From Flavobacterium sp. MK4S-17 (GTDB taxonomy: Bacteria; Bacteroidota; Bacteroidia; Flavobacteriales; Flavobacteriaceae), in the NCBI RefSeq assembly GCF_009848495.1, contig NZ_WWEP01000036.1, positions 62,001 through 126,000 of the forward strand: DNA of 64,000 nt, in the 5' to 3' direction. This document shows positions 17,285 through 25,280 of this stretch, in pieces; within the stretch, counting starts at the first letter, position 1; the number at the start of each line of letters is the position of its first letter. The notes beneath the pieces are model-generated. The model was given only the letters and a program-made list of their open reading frames with translations. It did not search any database and had not been told where the DNA came from. The translations under genes and the position numbers were made by a program.

Positions 17285-18649
17285 TTGTACGCAATACTTG
17301 ACATAGAAACTACCGGCGGGCAATTTAACGAGGAAGGAATTACCGAAATTGCCATATACAGGTATAATGGCCATGAGGTTGAGGACCAGTTTATAAGCCT
17401 TTTAAATCCTGAAAAGCCCATACAGCCCTTCGTGGTTAAGCTAACCGGCATTAGTAATGCAATGCTGCGGAGTGCCCCCAAATTTTATGAAGTGGCAAAA
17501 CGTATAATTGAAATTACTGAAGGCTGCATACTGGTAGCCCATAATGCGCTATTTGATTACAGGGTTTTAAAAACAGAATTTAAAAACCTTGGATATGATT
17601 TTGAAAAGCAGACGCTTTGCACAGTAGAACTATCGCAAAAGCTGCTGCCCAACCAAAAATCCTACAGCCTTGGCAAACTTGTGCGCTCGCTTGGCATACC
17701 CATAAGCGACAGGCACCGTGCCACAGGCGACGCGCTTGCAACCGTTCAGCTTTTTAAATTATTATTGTCTAAGGACATTGAAAAAGAAATTGTAAAAAGC
17801 CTTGTAAAAACCGAACGTAAAAAAGGCATACACCCCAAGCTGTTCGACCTGCTTGAAAGCATCCCGCCAATATTGGGTTTATACTACATCTACAAAGAAA
17901 ATGGCGACCTTATTTATATTGGCAAAAGCAATAATATTAAAAAAAGGCTCAACCAGCATTTTACAGGTACGTCAAGAAAATCTAAAAAAATTCAGCGCGA
18001 TGCCTTTACAGTAAATTATGAGGAAACGGGGAGCGAGCTTATTGCCCTTTTAAAAGAATGCCAGGAAATTAAAACCAATAAGCCGATATACAACCGTGCC
18101 CAAAAGAAAAGCGTTTACCCCTGGTCATTATACGCTGAAAAAAATGCTGGCGGCTATATCTGCCTAAGCATACAGAAAACAGATGGCAGGAAAAAGGAAA
18201 TTATTTCTTTCCCCGGGTTGACAGAAGCAAAAAGCGCTTTATTTAAAATTACCGAAAAATATAATCTTTGTCAAAAATTGACGGGGCTGGACAGCAATGC
18301 CAAAGCCCACTGCTTCCCTTATGAACTCAACACCTGCAATGGTGCATGCATTGGCAATGAAAGCCCACAGGACTACAATCTGCGTGTTACCGAGTTTATT
18401 AATAATAACAGTTTTAACCACCAAAGCATGATAATTATTGATAAAGGCAGGACTATTGAAGAACGTAGCGCGGTTCTTATTGAAAAGGGAATATATAAGG
18501 GCTATGCCTTTTTTAACCTTAATTACCAGGTAAATAAAACAGATATACTGAAAAACATCCTTATCCCGATGGAGCATAATAAAGATGTAAAGCACATAAT
18601 ACAAAGTTACATCCGTAAAAAGAAAGCCCTTAAAATAATAACCCTCTGA
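17285..18649 (+). CDS. DnaQ-like exonuclease fused to GIY-YIG nuclease domain
   Basis: This 454-residue protein starts at a TTG, since MYAILDIETTGG is the conserved DEDDh N-terminus and no in-frame ATG serves. Residues 1-165 form a 3'-5' exonuclease with DIETTG (Asp6, Glu8), HNALFDYRVL and the HRATGDA motif with its His and Asp. Residues about 195-275 form a UvrC-type GIY-YIG domain (GLYYIY, YIGKSNNIKKRLNQH, and Glu in LLKECQEIK). The rest is an uncharacterised alpha/beta region with two Cys near NTCNGAC. Such exonuclease-UvrC-like fusions occur in several phyla and are thought to act in DNA repair. It is not the replicative epsilon subunit, which lacks GIY-YIG. Confidence 0.88.
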   Translation: MYAILDIETTGGQFNEEGITEIAIYRYNGHEVEDQFISLLNPEKPIQPFVVKLTGISNAMLRSAPKFYEVAKRIIEITEGCILVAHNALFDYRVLKTEFKNLGYDFEKQTLCTVELSQKLLPNQKSYSLGKLVRSLGIPISDRHRATGDALATVQLFKLLLSKDIEKEIVKSLVKTERKKGIHPKLFDLLESIPPILGLYYIYKENGDLIYIGKSNNIKKRLNQHFTGTSRKSKKIQRDAFTVNYEETGSELIALLKECQEIKTNKPIYNRAQKKSVYPWSLYAEKNAGGYICLSIQKTDGRKKEIISFPGLTEAKSALFKITEKYNLCQKLTGLDSNAKAHCFPYELNTCNGACIGNESPQDYNLRVTEFINNNSFNHQSMIIIDKGRTIEERSAVLIEKGIYKGYAFFNLNYQVNKTDILKNILIPMEHNKDVKHIIQSYIRKKKALKIITL

Positions 18650-18658
18650 GAGTTTTAG

Positions 18659-18666
18659 TATCTTTG
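18659..18666 (+). promoter_or_regulatory. Candidate -7 box of the K+ channel-miaA operon
   Basis: TATCTTTG fits TAnnTTTG, 28 nt before the start codon. A clear TTG -33 element at the expected distance is missing. Confidence 0.45.
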
Positions 18667-18694
18667 GGTAATTAACCCACTGTAATTATCCCTT

Positions 18695-19504
18695 ATGCCG
18701 AAAGGTTTCCGCAACAAGCTGCACGAAATTATATATGAGGCTGACACGCCCGAAGGCAAACTGTTTGATGTTATACTGCTTATACTGATACTTATAAGTA
18801 TTGTAGCAGTAATGCTGGAAAGCGTAGCAAGCATTAAAATTGTATATGGGGAACAGCTTGATATTATAGAGTGGGTTATTACTGCCTTTTTTACATTAGA
18901 ATATATAGCGCGGATTGTTTCGGTTAAAAAGCCTGCCAGTTATATTTTCAGTTTTTATGGGATAATAGATTTCCTGGCCATGCTGCCAAAATATATTGAC
19001 CTTTTATTCCCCGGGCTTGGCTTCCTCATTTCAATACGGGCACTACGCCTGCTACGGGTGTTCCGCATCCTTAAAATGATGAATTTTGTGTGGGCCTCAA
19101 ACCAGTTATTACTCTCACTTAAGCGCAGCCGTATTAAAATAGCCGTATTCCTTTTTGGTGTAATAATATTATGTGTTATAATGGGCACGCTTATGTATAT
19201 AGTAGAAGGCCCGCAAAGCGGCTTTAATAACATACCTATAAGTGTTTACTGGACTATTGTAACACTCACCACTGTTGGCTTTGGCGATTTAACACCGCTT
19301 ACTCCGCTGGGGCAGTTTATATCCATGATAATTATGATAATGGGTTATGGTATTATTGTTGTACCTACAGGACTGGTTACAGCACAGTTTATACAGGATA
19401 AAAAAGCTTATTCCAACACACAGGTATGCCATGTGTGCAATGCAGGCAACCATAGGGATGATGCTAAATTTTGCTATAACTGCGGCTTTTCCCTAAATAA
19501 ATAA
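18695..19504 (+). CDS. Voltage-gated potassium channel with C-terminal zinc ribbon
   Basis: This 269-residue inner-membrane ion channel has six helices. The fourth is a voltage sensor with regularly spaced arginines (SIRALRLLRVFRILKMM, about residues 113-129). The pore loop contains the K+ selectivity filter TTVGFGD, followed by the last pore helix. Unusually, the cytoplasmic tail ends in a four-cysteine zinc ribbon, Cys245/Cys248 and Cys260/Cys263 (CHVC and CYNC). It is followed by miaA after one base, so both are co-transcribed. The role is K+ conductance controlled by membrane potential; the ribbon could bind a partner or sense redox or metal, which is inference. Confidence 0.9.
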   Translation: MPKGFRNKLHEIIYEADTPEGKLFDVILLILILISIVAVMLESVASIKIVYGEQLDIIEWVITAFFTLEYIARIVSVKKPASYIFSFYGIIDFLAMLPKYIDLLFPGLGFLISIRALRLLRVFRILKMMNFVWASNQLLLSLKRSRIKIAVFLFGVIILCVIMGTLMYIVEGPQSGFNNIPISVYWTIVTLTTVGFGDLTPLTPLGQFISMIIMIMGYGIIVVPTGLVTAQFIQDKKAYSNTQVCHVCNAGNHRDDAKFCYNCGFSLNK

Positions 19505-19505
19505 A

Positions 19506-20420
19506 ATGAATACTCCTCAAAAAAAATACCTGATAACCATAATAGGGCCAACCGCTATTGGCAAAACTGCTTTAGCAATTAAAATTGCCAATTATTTTAA
19601 TTGCCCTGTGCTTTCGGCAGACAGCAGGCAGTTTTTCAAGGAAATGGCTATAGGAACAGCAGTGCCTTCGGCTGAAGAACTTGAAGCGGCACAACACTAT
19701 TTTATACAGAACATAAGTATTCATGATACGTACACTGTTGGCGATTTTGAACGTGATGCCGTTAACCTGCTTAACGATATATACAAAAGCAGTGATTATG
19801 CGGTTATGGTGGGCGGTTCAGGGTTGTATATAGATGCGGTACTTAAAGGCTTTGATGATTTTCCGGATATTGCACCGGAAGTGCGTGAAGGCATTATTAC
19901 CGGTTATAAGGAAGGCGGAATTGAATATCTTCAGCAGGAACTGCAAAAGCTTGATCCTGTTCATTATAAAAACGTGGCAAAAGAAAATCCGCAGCGTTTA
20001 ATGCGTGCCCTGGAAGTTTGTATAGGCACGGGCAAGCCCTATTCTTCCTTTTTAAACATAAAGAAGAACAGCCGGAATTTTGTACCAATTATAATAGGCC
20101 TTGAAGCTGAAAGGGAACAAATGTACAGCCGCATAAATAAACGTGTTGATATTATGGTTAATGAGGGCCTAATAGCCGAAGCGAAGGCATTATACCCCCA
20201 TAAAGATTTAAATGCACTGCAAACTGTAGGCTATAGGGAACTGTTCAGTTATTTTGATGGCGATATAACACTGGAAACAGCCCTTGAAGAAATTAAAAAA
20301 AATACACGCCGTTTTGCCAAAAGGCAAATGACATGGTTCCGGCGCAATGAGGAGGTTAAATGGTTTGATTATACTACTCCTGCTTCAACTATTATTGAAT
20401 ACATTAAAAACAAATTATAA
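19506..20420 (+). CDS. miaA: tRNA dimethylallyltransferase MiaA
   Basis: This 304-residue enzyme attaches a dimethylallyl group to N6 of adenosine 37 in tRNAs that read codons starting with U. The P-loop GPTAIGKT is at about residues 14-21, SADSRQFFKEMAIGTA follows, then VGGSGLYIDAVLKG. The C-terminal ends with the RRFAKRQMTWFRR tRNA-binding segment. The length is normal. It lies between the K+ channel and the thioesterase, overlapping the latter by one base (TAATG), so all three form one operon. Confidence 0.97.
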   Translation: MNTPQKKYLITIIGPTAIGKTALAIKIANYFNCPVLSADSRQFFKEMAIGTAVPSAEELEAAQHYFIQNISIHDTYTVGDFERDAVNLLNDIYKSSDYAVMVGGSGLYIDAVLKGFDDFPDIAPEVREGIITGYKEGGIEYLQQELQKLDPVHYKNVAKENPQRLMRALEVCIGTGKPYSSFLNIKKNSRNFVPIIIGLEAEREQMYSRINKRVDIMVNEGLIAEAKALYPHKDLNALQTVGYRELFSYFDGDITLETALEEIKKNTRRFAKRQMTWFRRNEEVKWFDYTTPASTIIEYIKNKL

Positions 20421-21160
20421 TGCCCATAGCTGAAAATTTCACATCTGTATACTCACAGGATTGGGAAATTAATTTCCTGCAATGCCACCCTAATGGCTAT
20501 TTAAGGCAAACTGAACTTTGCAACCTCTTGCAGTTAACAGCAGGGGCGCACGCCGAACTGGGCGGCATGAGCTTTACCGATATGCAGGTTCATGACCAGG
20601 CATGGGTACTAAGCCGTATGCGGGTTGAAATTGAAGAAATGCCGAAGTGGCGTGATGTGGTAACTATTAAAACATGGATTTTAGATTTACAGGGCTCACG
20701 TTCCATACGGGCACTGGAAATGTATATAGGAAATAGGAAAGTTGCAGGCTCATTAACTTACTGGGCAGTAATTAATACCAAACTGCGTAAAGCTGAATCG
20801 CTGGCTTTGCCGCATGAACACTTTACAAAATATCCCGAAAAAATGCCTGCTGAGCAGTCTTTTAAACGGATTGATGTTGCAAGGGAAGCTTCAGTAATTG
20901 CAGAAAGAAAAGTTGTGCTTTCTGACCTTGATATTGTTTTTCATGCCAATAATGTAAAATACCTGGAATGGTGCCTTGACACTATTGATTACCGCCCTTT
21001 GCTAAAACAGCAGCTTAAAAGTTTTGACATGAATTACCTGCGGGAGCTTAAGCTGGATGATGCTGTAGAAATAAATAAGGGAAAAGAAGATAACCTGGAA
21101 TATTTTACGGTTAATAAAAATGGGCAACCCTGTTTTGTGCTGGAACTGAACTGGAAATAA
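20420..21160 (+). CDS. Acyl-ACP thioesterase
   Basis: This 246-residue double hot-dog protein is related to plant FatA/FatB and bacterial acyl-ACP thioesterases, which release free fatty acids from acyl carrier protein. The first hot-dog holds RQTELCNLLQLTAGAHAELGG and WVLSRMRVEIEEMPKWRD. The second holds the catalytic region DLDIVFHANNVKYLEWCLD, where the His and Asn match the family, and ends with SFDMNYLRELKLDD. It is cytoplasmic. It is translationally coupled to miaA by a one-base overlap and ends in front of a large structured terminator. Confidence 0.9.
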   Translation: MPIAENFTSVYSQDWEINFLQCHPNGYLRQTELCNLLQLTAGAHAELGGMSFTDMQVHDQAWVLSRMRVEIEEMPKWRDVVTIKTWILDLQGSRSIRALEMYIGNRKVAGSLTYWAVINTKLRKAESLALPHEHFTKYPEKMPAEQSFKRIDVAREASVIAERKVVLSDLDIVFHANNVKYLEWCLDTIDYRPLLKQQLKSFDMNYLRELKLDDAVEINKGKEDNLEYFTVNKNGQPCFVLELNWK

Positions 21161-21163
21161 AAA

Positions 21164-21223
21164 ATCCTCTTATTACTTGAAATAACCAGCCCGCACAGGT
21201 TGTTATTACAAGCAACAGAGGAT
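21164..21223 (-). terminator. Long structured terminator between convergent genes
   Basis: Outer arms ATCCTCT (21164-21170) and AGAGGAT (21217-21223) enclose further pairing (CTTG/CAAG and AATAACC with GGTT-x-ATT). On the minus strand the stem is followed by a T tract, so it mainly ends the response regulator transcript. On the plus strand the T run is poor. Confidence 0.6.
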
Positions 21224-21244
21224 AAATTATTTTCTGTCGGGTTA

Positions 21245-21970
21245 CTATTTATTGTCTTCCGACACTTTGTTTTTAACTACAAGCCTGAAGCCTTCGCCAT
21301 GAATGTTTAGTATTTCCACATCTTCATCCGGCTTAAGGTATTTCCTTAACTTGGCAATGTAAACGTCCATACTCCTTGAGGTAAAGTAATTGTCGTCCCT
21401 CCATATTTTGGTAAGGGCAAGCTCTCTCGGCATAAGGTCGTTTTCATGAAGAGCAAGCATTTTAAGCAATTCATTCTCTTTTGGAGAAAGCTTAATCGGT
21501 TCTTCTTTTTCAAAAGTAAGGAAACGTAATTTTGAGTTAAGGTGGAATTTACCAATCTGGAACTCAAATTTAGAGTTATCCGTTTTAGTTTCAGATGCTT
21601 TCCTCTGTATTATGGCTTTAATCTTCATTAAAAGCACTTCAGAGTCAAAAGGCTTGTTAAGGTAATCATCCGCACCTACTTTATAGCCTTTTAAAACATC
21701 TTCTTTCATTGATTTTGCCGTTAGGAAAATAATAGGCACTTCTTTATTTTTTTCCCTTATCTCCCTTGCAAGTGTATATCCGTCTTTATACGGCATCATA
21801 ACATCAAGTATGCAAAGGTCATAATTATCTTTTTTAAATTTTTCAAACCCTTCCATACCGTTTTTGGCGAGTGTTACGTCAAAATCGTTAATCAGCAGAT
21901 AATCTTTTAATACTGCTCCGAAGTTAGGATCATCTTCTACTAAAAGAATCTTTTTGTTCGCTTCTTCCAT
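21245..21970 (-). CDS. Response regulator, OmpR/PhoB family (RprY-like)
   Basis: This 241-residue transcription factor has a receiver domain (acidic EDD at 12-14, phospho-acceptor Asp56 in LCILDVMMP, Thr/Lys switch residues in IFLTAK and LNKPFDSE). A winged-helix DNA-binding domain follows (LSPKENELLKMLALHEN ... SMDVYIAKLRKYL). It is partnered with the histidine kinase gene that ends 4 nt upstream. The pair resembles the RprX/RprY system described in Bacteroides; that assignment rests on family knowledge and gene order. Its target genes are unknown. Confidence 0.93.
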   Translation of the reverse strand: MEEANKKILLVEDDPNFGAVLKDYLLINDFDVTLAKNGMEGFEKFKKDNYDLCILDVMMPYKDGYTLAREIREKNKEVPIIFLTAKSMKEDVLKGYKVGADDYLNKPFDSEVLLMKIKAIIQRKASETKTDNSKFEFQIGKFHLNSKLRFLTFEKEEPIKLSPKENELLKMLALHENDLMPRELALTKIWRDDNYFTSRSMDVYIAKLRKYLKPDEDVEILNIHGEGFRLVVKNKVSEDNK

Positions 21971-21974
21971 ATTT

Positions 21975-23516
21975 TTAATTTATTAGTGGCATTTTTATTA
22001 TAAAGGTACTGCCTTTCCCTTTTTCACTTTCTACATAAATGTGGCAATTATGGTCGTCAATAATCCTTTTTACATAGGCCAGGCCAAGCCCGTGCCCTTT
22101 TACATTATGGATATCGCCGGTATGCTCACGGTAAAACTTTTCAAATATACGTTTTTGTGTATTTTTAGACATGCCCAGACCTTTATCTTCAATCTTAATC
22201 AGGATAAAATCCTTTACATTTTCAGTGTAGATATCAATAACAGGCTCCTCGGGTGAATATTTAATGGCATTGTCAAGTATATTAACCAACACATTGGTAA
22301 AATGCACATCATTTAGCAATGCTGTTGTACGCTGTGCTTCAAAGTGCCGTGTCAAGGTACCATTCCTTGCCTCAATAATTAAATGAACGTGTTCTATTGC
22401 ATCCTCAATAACATCATGTATATCAGCCTGGTCTTTGGTAATATCAAGTTCTTTCTTATCCAGTTTTGATATTTGCAGTACATTTTCAACCTGCGAATGC
22501 ATCCTTTTATTTTCATCCCTTATCATTTGCAGGTAACGTTGTACCTTATCGGGATGCTCAAATATTTTCGGGTTTTTTATAGCATCCAGTGCCAGGTTAA
22601 TAGTGGCAATGGGCGTTTTAAACTCATGCGTCATATTATTGATAAAATCAGTCTTTATTTCAGAAATCTGCTTTTGTTTTATCAACTGGTTAATGGCACT
22701 TAAATAGGCTATAATAATTATAAGCGTAAAAACTATTGAAAGCAGTGTTATGCCCAATAAAGAATTAAACAGGTAAACCTTTTTTTGAGGAAAGCTTACC
22801 AACAGCCTGTATTTTGAATAGCCTTCGTTGTCCTCATAAATAGAGTGCTGATAGGTGGCATCGGGATCCCATTTAAAATTGTCTGACCTGATTTTGGTTG
22901 CAAGCCCGTCATTATAAATACCGAATTCAAAAGGTGTGTTAACCCCGTTTTGCTTAAGCTCATTTTGCAGGAGTTTTTCAACCCACTGCTCAGATATGCG
23001 CACCTCAAGCGGGTTATTCTCCCTGTAATCTTTAAGGTAAAGCGCAAACTGGTAACGCTGCCAGGTGTCAATATCACTATTTTCATCGCTTGCAGGATTA
23101 CTCTTGCCATCCTCAATTATGCTATAATTCCTCTTTAATGAGTCATTAATTTTCTTTGCAGAATTCCTGTCTTTTTCAAAGAACAAACTATAATCTTTTT
23201 GGTTTATGTTATCCGAATAAATAACACTTTCCCTTTTGCCTGGTTTTGAATTATAATAAAAGGGAAGCATTTCCTCCCTGGATGGCGGCCTGCCGGTACT
23301 GTCCTGAAATTTTGTAAACAGCTTAGACAGGTTATATTCCTCAAACTCCTGCAGTTTTCCGGCAACTTTACCTAAAATTTGCTGCACATGGAATTTAAAC
23401 TGCTCGTCATTATTTTTTAATGACGAATTAACCCAGTAAAGCTGTACCAGTATAATCCCGATAAGGGATAAACTCATAAAAAATACCAGTAAGCGGAACC
23501 TAGTTTTATTCATCAT
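21975..23516 (-). CDS. Sensor histidine kinase (RprX-like)
   Basis: This 513-residue inner-membrane kinase has one helix at about 8-28, a periplasmic sensor region of roughly 220 residues rich in charged and aromatic residues, and a second helix near 255-278. The HisKA domain has the phospho-His in NNMTHEFKTPIATI (about 297). The ATPase domain has the N box (VLVNILDNAIKYSPEEP), G1 (IEDKGLGMS), F box (IFEKFYREHTGD) and G2 (VKGHGLGLAYVKRI). The frame opens with a GTG followed by two ATGs; an ATG is preferred. A TAATTTTG box at 23519-23526 touches the start, suggesting a leaderless mRNA. Confidence 0.92.
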   Translation of the reverse strand: MMNKTRFRLLVFFMSLSLIGIILVQLYWVNSSLKNNDEQFKFHVQQILGKVAGKLQEFEEYNLSKLFTKFQDSTGRPPSREEMLPFYYNSKPGKRESVIYSDNINQKDYSLFFEKDRNSAKKINDSLKRNYSIIEDGKSNPASDENSDIDTWQRYQFALYLKDYRENNPLEVRISEQWVEKLLQNELKQNGVNTPFEFGIYNDGLATKIRSDNFKWDPDATYQHSIYEDNEGYSKYRLLVSFPQKKVYLFNSLLGITLLSIVFTLIIIIAYLSAINQLIKQKQISEIKTDFINNMTHEFKTPIATINLALDAIKNPKIFEHPDKVQRYLQMIRDENKRMHSQVENVLQISKLDKKELDITKDQADIHDVIEDAIEHVHLIIEARNGTLTRHFEAQRTTALLNDVHFTNVLVNILDNAIKYSPEEPVIDIYTENVKDFILIKIEDKGLGMSKNTQKRIFEKFYREHTGDIHNVKGHGLGLAYVKRIIDDHNCHIYVESEKGKGSTFIIKMPLIN

Positions 23517-23584
23517 CACAAAATTAACATTTTAACATTTAAAGCTTGAAAATATTAACCAAATATTAACAACAGAATGTATTT

Positions 23585-24172
23585 TTACCAGTCTTTCAAT
23601 AATTTAAATATTTCGTCAGCTTTTTTCTTTGCATCATTAAGGTTTATATTGTTGATTATATAAGAACTTAATGCTGCTTTTTTTTGGTCGTCCCATTGGT
23701 TGTCCATACGGCTTAAAACCTCTTCCCTGGTAACATTATCGCGCTGCATAACCCGTTGTACCCTTATATCCTGCGGGGCTGTAACCAATATAATATCGTC
23801 ACATTCTTTATAACTGCCGCTTTCAAATAAAATAGCAGCTTCTTTAATTACGAATTTCTCATTACTATGGTTGTCAACCCATTTTCTAAAATCCTCCCTT
23901 ACTTTAGGATGAATTATACTGTTTAAAACAGAAAGCTTCTCGGGAGAATTAAATACAACTGCCGCAAGTTTTTTTCTGTCGGGCAAACCGTTAACCATAA
24001 CCTCATCACCAAAAACTTCTGCAATTTCTTTTACTGTTTGCGGTTCAAGTAATATTTTTTTGGCTTCATCATCGGCAATATATACAGGAACTCCCAACGA
24101 GGCAAAATACTTTGCCATTGTAGATTTTCCGCTGCCAATTCCTCCTGTAAGGCCTATTACTCTGGTTTTCAT
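23585..24172 (-). CDS. coaE: Dephospho-CoA kinase
   Basis: This 195-residue enzyme phosphorylates the 3' hydroxyl of dephospho-CoA, the last step of coenzyme A synthesis. The P-loop GLTGGIGSGKST is at residues 7-18, the DDEAKKILLEP and HPKVREDFRKW segments form the substrate lid, and VTAPQDIRVQRVMQRD is the nucleoside-binding region. The size is normal. Its start overlaps the glycosyltransferase stop by 4 nt (ATGA). The other CoA gene in the window, coaBC, lies 18 kb away. Confidence 0.97.
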   Translation of the reverse strand: MKTRVIGLTGGIGSGKSTMAKYFASLGVPVYIADDEAKKILLEPQTVKEIAEVFGDEVMVNGLPDRKKLAAVVFNSPEKLSVLNSIIHPKVREDFRKWVDNHSNEKFVIKEAAILFESGSYKECDDIILVTAPQDIRVQRVMQRDNVTREEVLSRMDNQWDDQKKAALSSYIINNINLNDAKKKADEIFKLLKDW

Positions 24173-25167
24173 TTTTTAAAAAATAATTTTGGAAATGCCT
24201 TTTGTGGTTTCTGCCTTAAAATGTGCACTTTAAAAAACGATTCCATATACCCTGTTCCATAGCCGTAAAACTGTATAAGTGCTGCAATAACCGAATAAAA
24301 GCCTATTACAATACTCCTGTTGCTAATAGCAGATACGCATAACAATAAAAGCAGGTACAAAGTATAAATATATATAGGAAAAGTAATATTAATTAACAAT
24401 ACAATAAGAGAAAACACAAGCCCAATTATAAATAACGAAGGAAATAAAAAAGTAACCTTTTTATATTCAGGATGCCATAAATCCAATATGGGCCTTGCCT
24501 TGCCAAATTTATTAACCTGCTGAAAAAACCTGTTCCAGTTTATCCTGCGTTTATGGTAAACAAAAGAATTTGGGAAAAGCCTTGTTTTAAAACCCATTTT
24601 CCATAACCTTATAGAAAGGTCAGGGTCTTCACCTGGATGAATATTGCCAAAACCTCCCGAAAGCCTGAAAGCTTCTGCCGAAAGCCCCATGTTAAAGCTT
24701 CTTGGCTGGAACTTTTCAATTTTTTCAGATTTTCCCCTTACACCTCCTGTAGTTAAGAACGAGGTCATTGTAAAATTTATAGCTTTTTGTATATCGCTAA
24801 AGCTCTTTAGGGCTGCATCCGGCCCGCCAAAACAATCTGTATAAGCTGCATTAAGGTTATCTTCTACACTTTGCAGGTAGCCGGGCGGTAAAATACAATC
24901 GGAATCCAGTATAATAAAATAATTGCCTTTTGCCTGCTGCATACCAAAATTACGTGAGTCTCCCGGGCCTGAATTTTCTTTAAAATAATAGGATACCAAA
25001 AGTTTTGCCTTATATTTTTCTGCAATATGGCTACAGGTAGTTGTTGAACCATCTTCAATAATTACAACCTCAAACTCCTTTTTATAAGTTTGTACCGACA
25101 GGCTTTCCAAAAGTTCATCAACCTCATCCGGCCTGTTATAAACAGGAACAATTACCGAGAAATACAT
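24169..25167 (-). CDS. Family 2 glycosyltransferase
   Basis: This 332-residue inner-membrane inverting glycosyltransferase has the GT-A nucleotide-sugar site VIVPVYNRPDEVDELLESL at residues 5-23. The metal-binding DSDC lies near 88-91, and HPGEDPDLSIRLWKMG is the catalytic-base region. It ends with three or four hydrophobic helices (about 235-315). The acceptor is unknown; such enzymes usually build cell-surface polysaccharide or glycolipid. It is the first gene of a two-gene operon with coaE and starts just beyond the tandem terminators of the giant T9SS gene. A TAATTTTG box at 25184-25191 is a candidate promoter element. Confidence 0.9.
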   Translation of the reverse strand: MYFSVIVPVYNRPDEVDELLESLSVQTYKKEFEVVIIEDGSTTTCSHIAEKYKAKLLVSYYFKENSGPGDSRNFGMQQAKGNYFIILDSDCILPPGYLQSVEDNLNAAYTDCFGGPDAALKSFSDIQKAINFTMTSFLTTGGVRGKSEKIEKFQPRSFNMGLSAEAFRLSGGFGNIHPGEDPDLSIRLWKMGFKTRLFPNSFVYHKRRINWNRFFQQVNKFGKARPILDLWHPEYKKVTFLFPSLFIIGLVFSLIVLLINITFPIYIYTLYLLLLLCVSAISNRSIVIGFYSVIAALIQFYGYGTGYMESFFKVHILRQKPQKAFPKLFFKK

Positions 25168-25205
25168 ACAGCTTATTTTTTAACAAAATTAGTTTTTTAT
25201 AACAC

Positions 25206-25231
25206 AAAAGCCACCAAAATTGGTGGCTTTT
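25206..25231 (-). terminator. Second tandem terminator after giant T9SS gene
   Basis: The stem AAAAGCCACC / GGTGGCTTTT has a 6-nt loop. Confidence 0.75.
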
Positions 25232-25241
25232 AAAAAATTAT

Positions 25242-25268
25242 AAAACCAGTGGCTATGCCACTGGTTTT
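25242..25268 (-). terminator. First tandem terminator after giant T9SS gene
   Basis: A perfect 12-bp stem AAAACCAGTGGC / GCCACTGGTTTT with a 3-nt loop lies 13 nt beyond the stop codon. Confidence 0.85.
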
Positions 25269-25280
25269 ACTTAAGTTAAA

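Noticed and set aside
17285..18649. Assignment as DNA polymerase III epsilon subunit (dnaQ) or as UvrC
   Set aside because: The exonuclease domain is fused to GIY-YIG, unlike epsilon, and the protein lacks the UVR motif and C-terminal RNase H-like part of UvrC.
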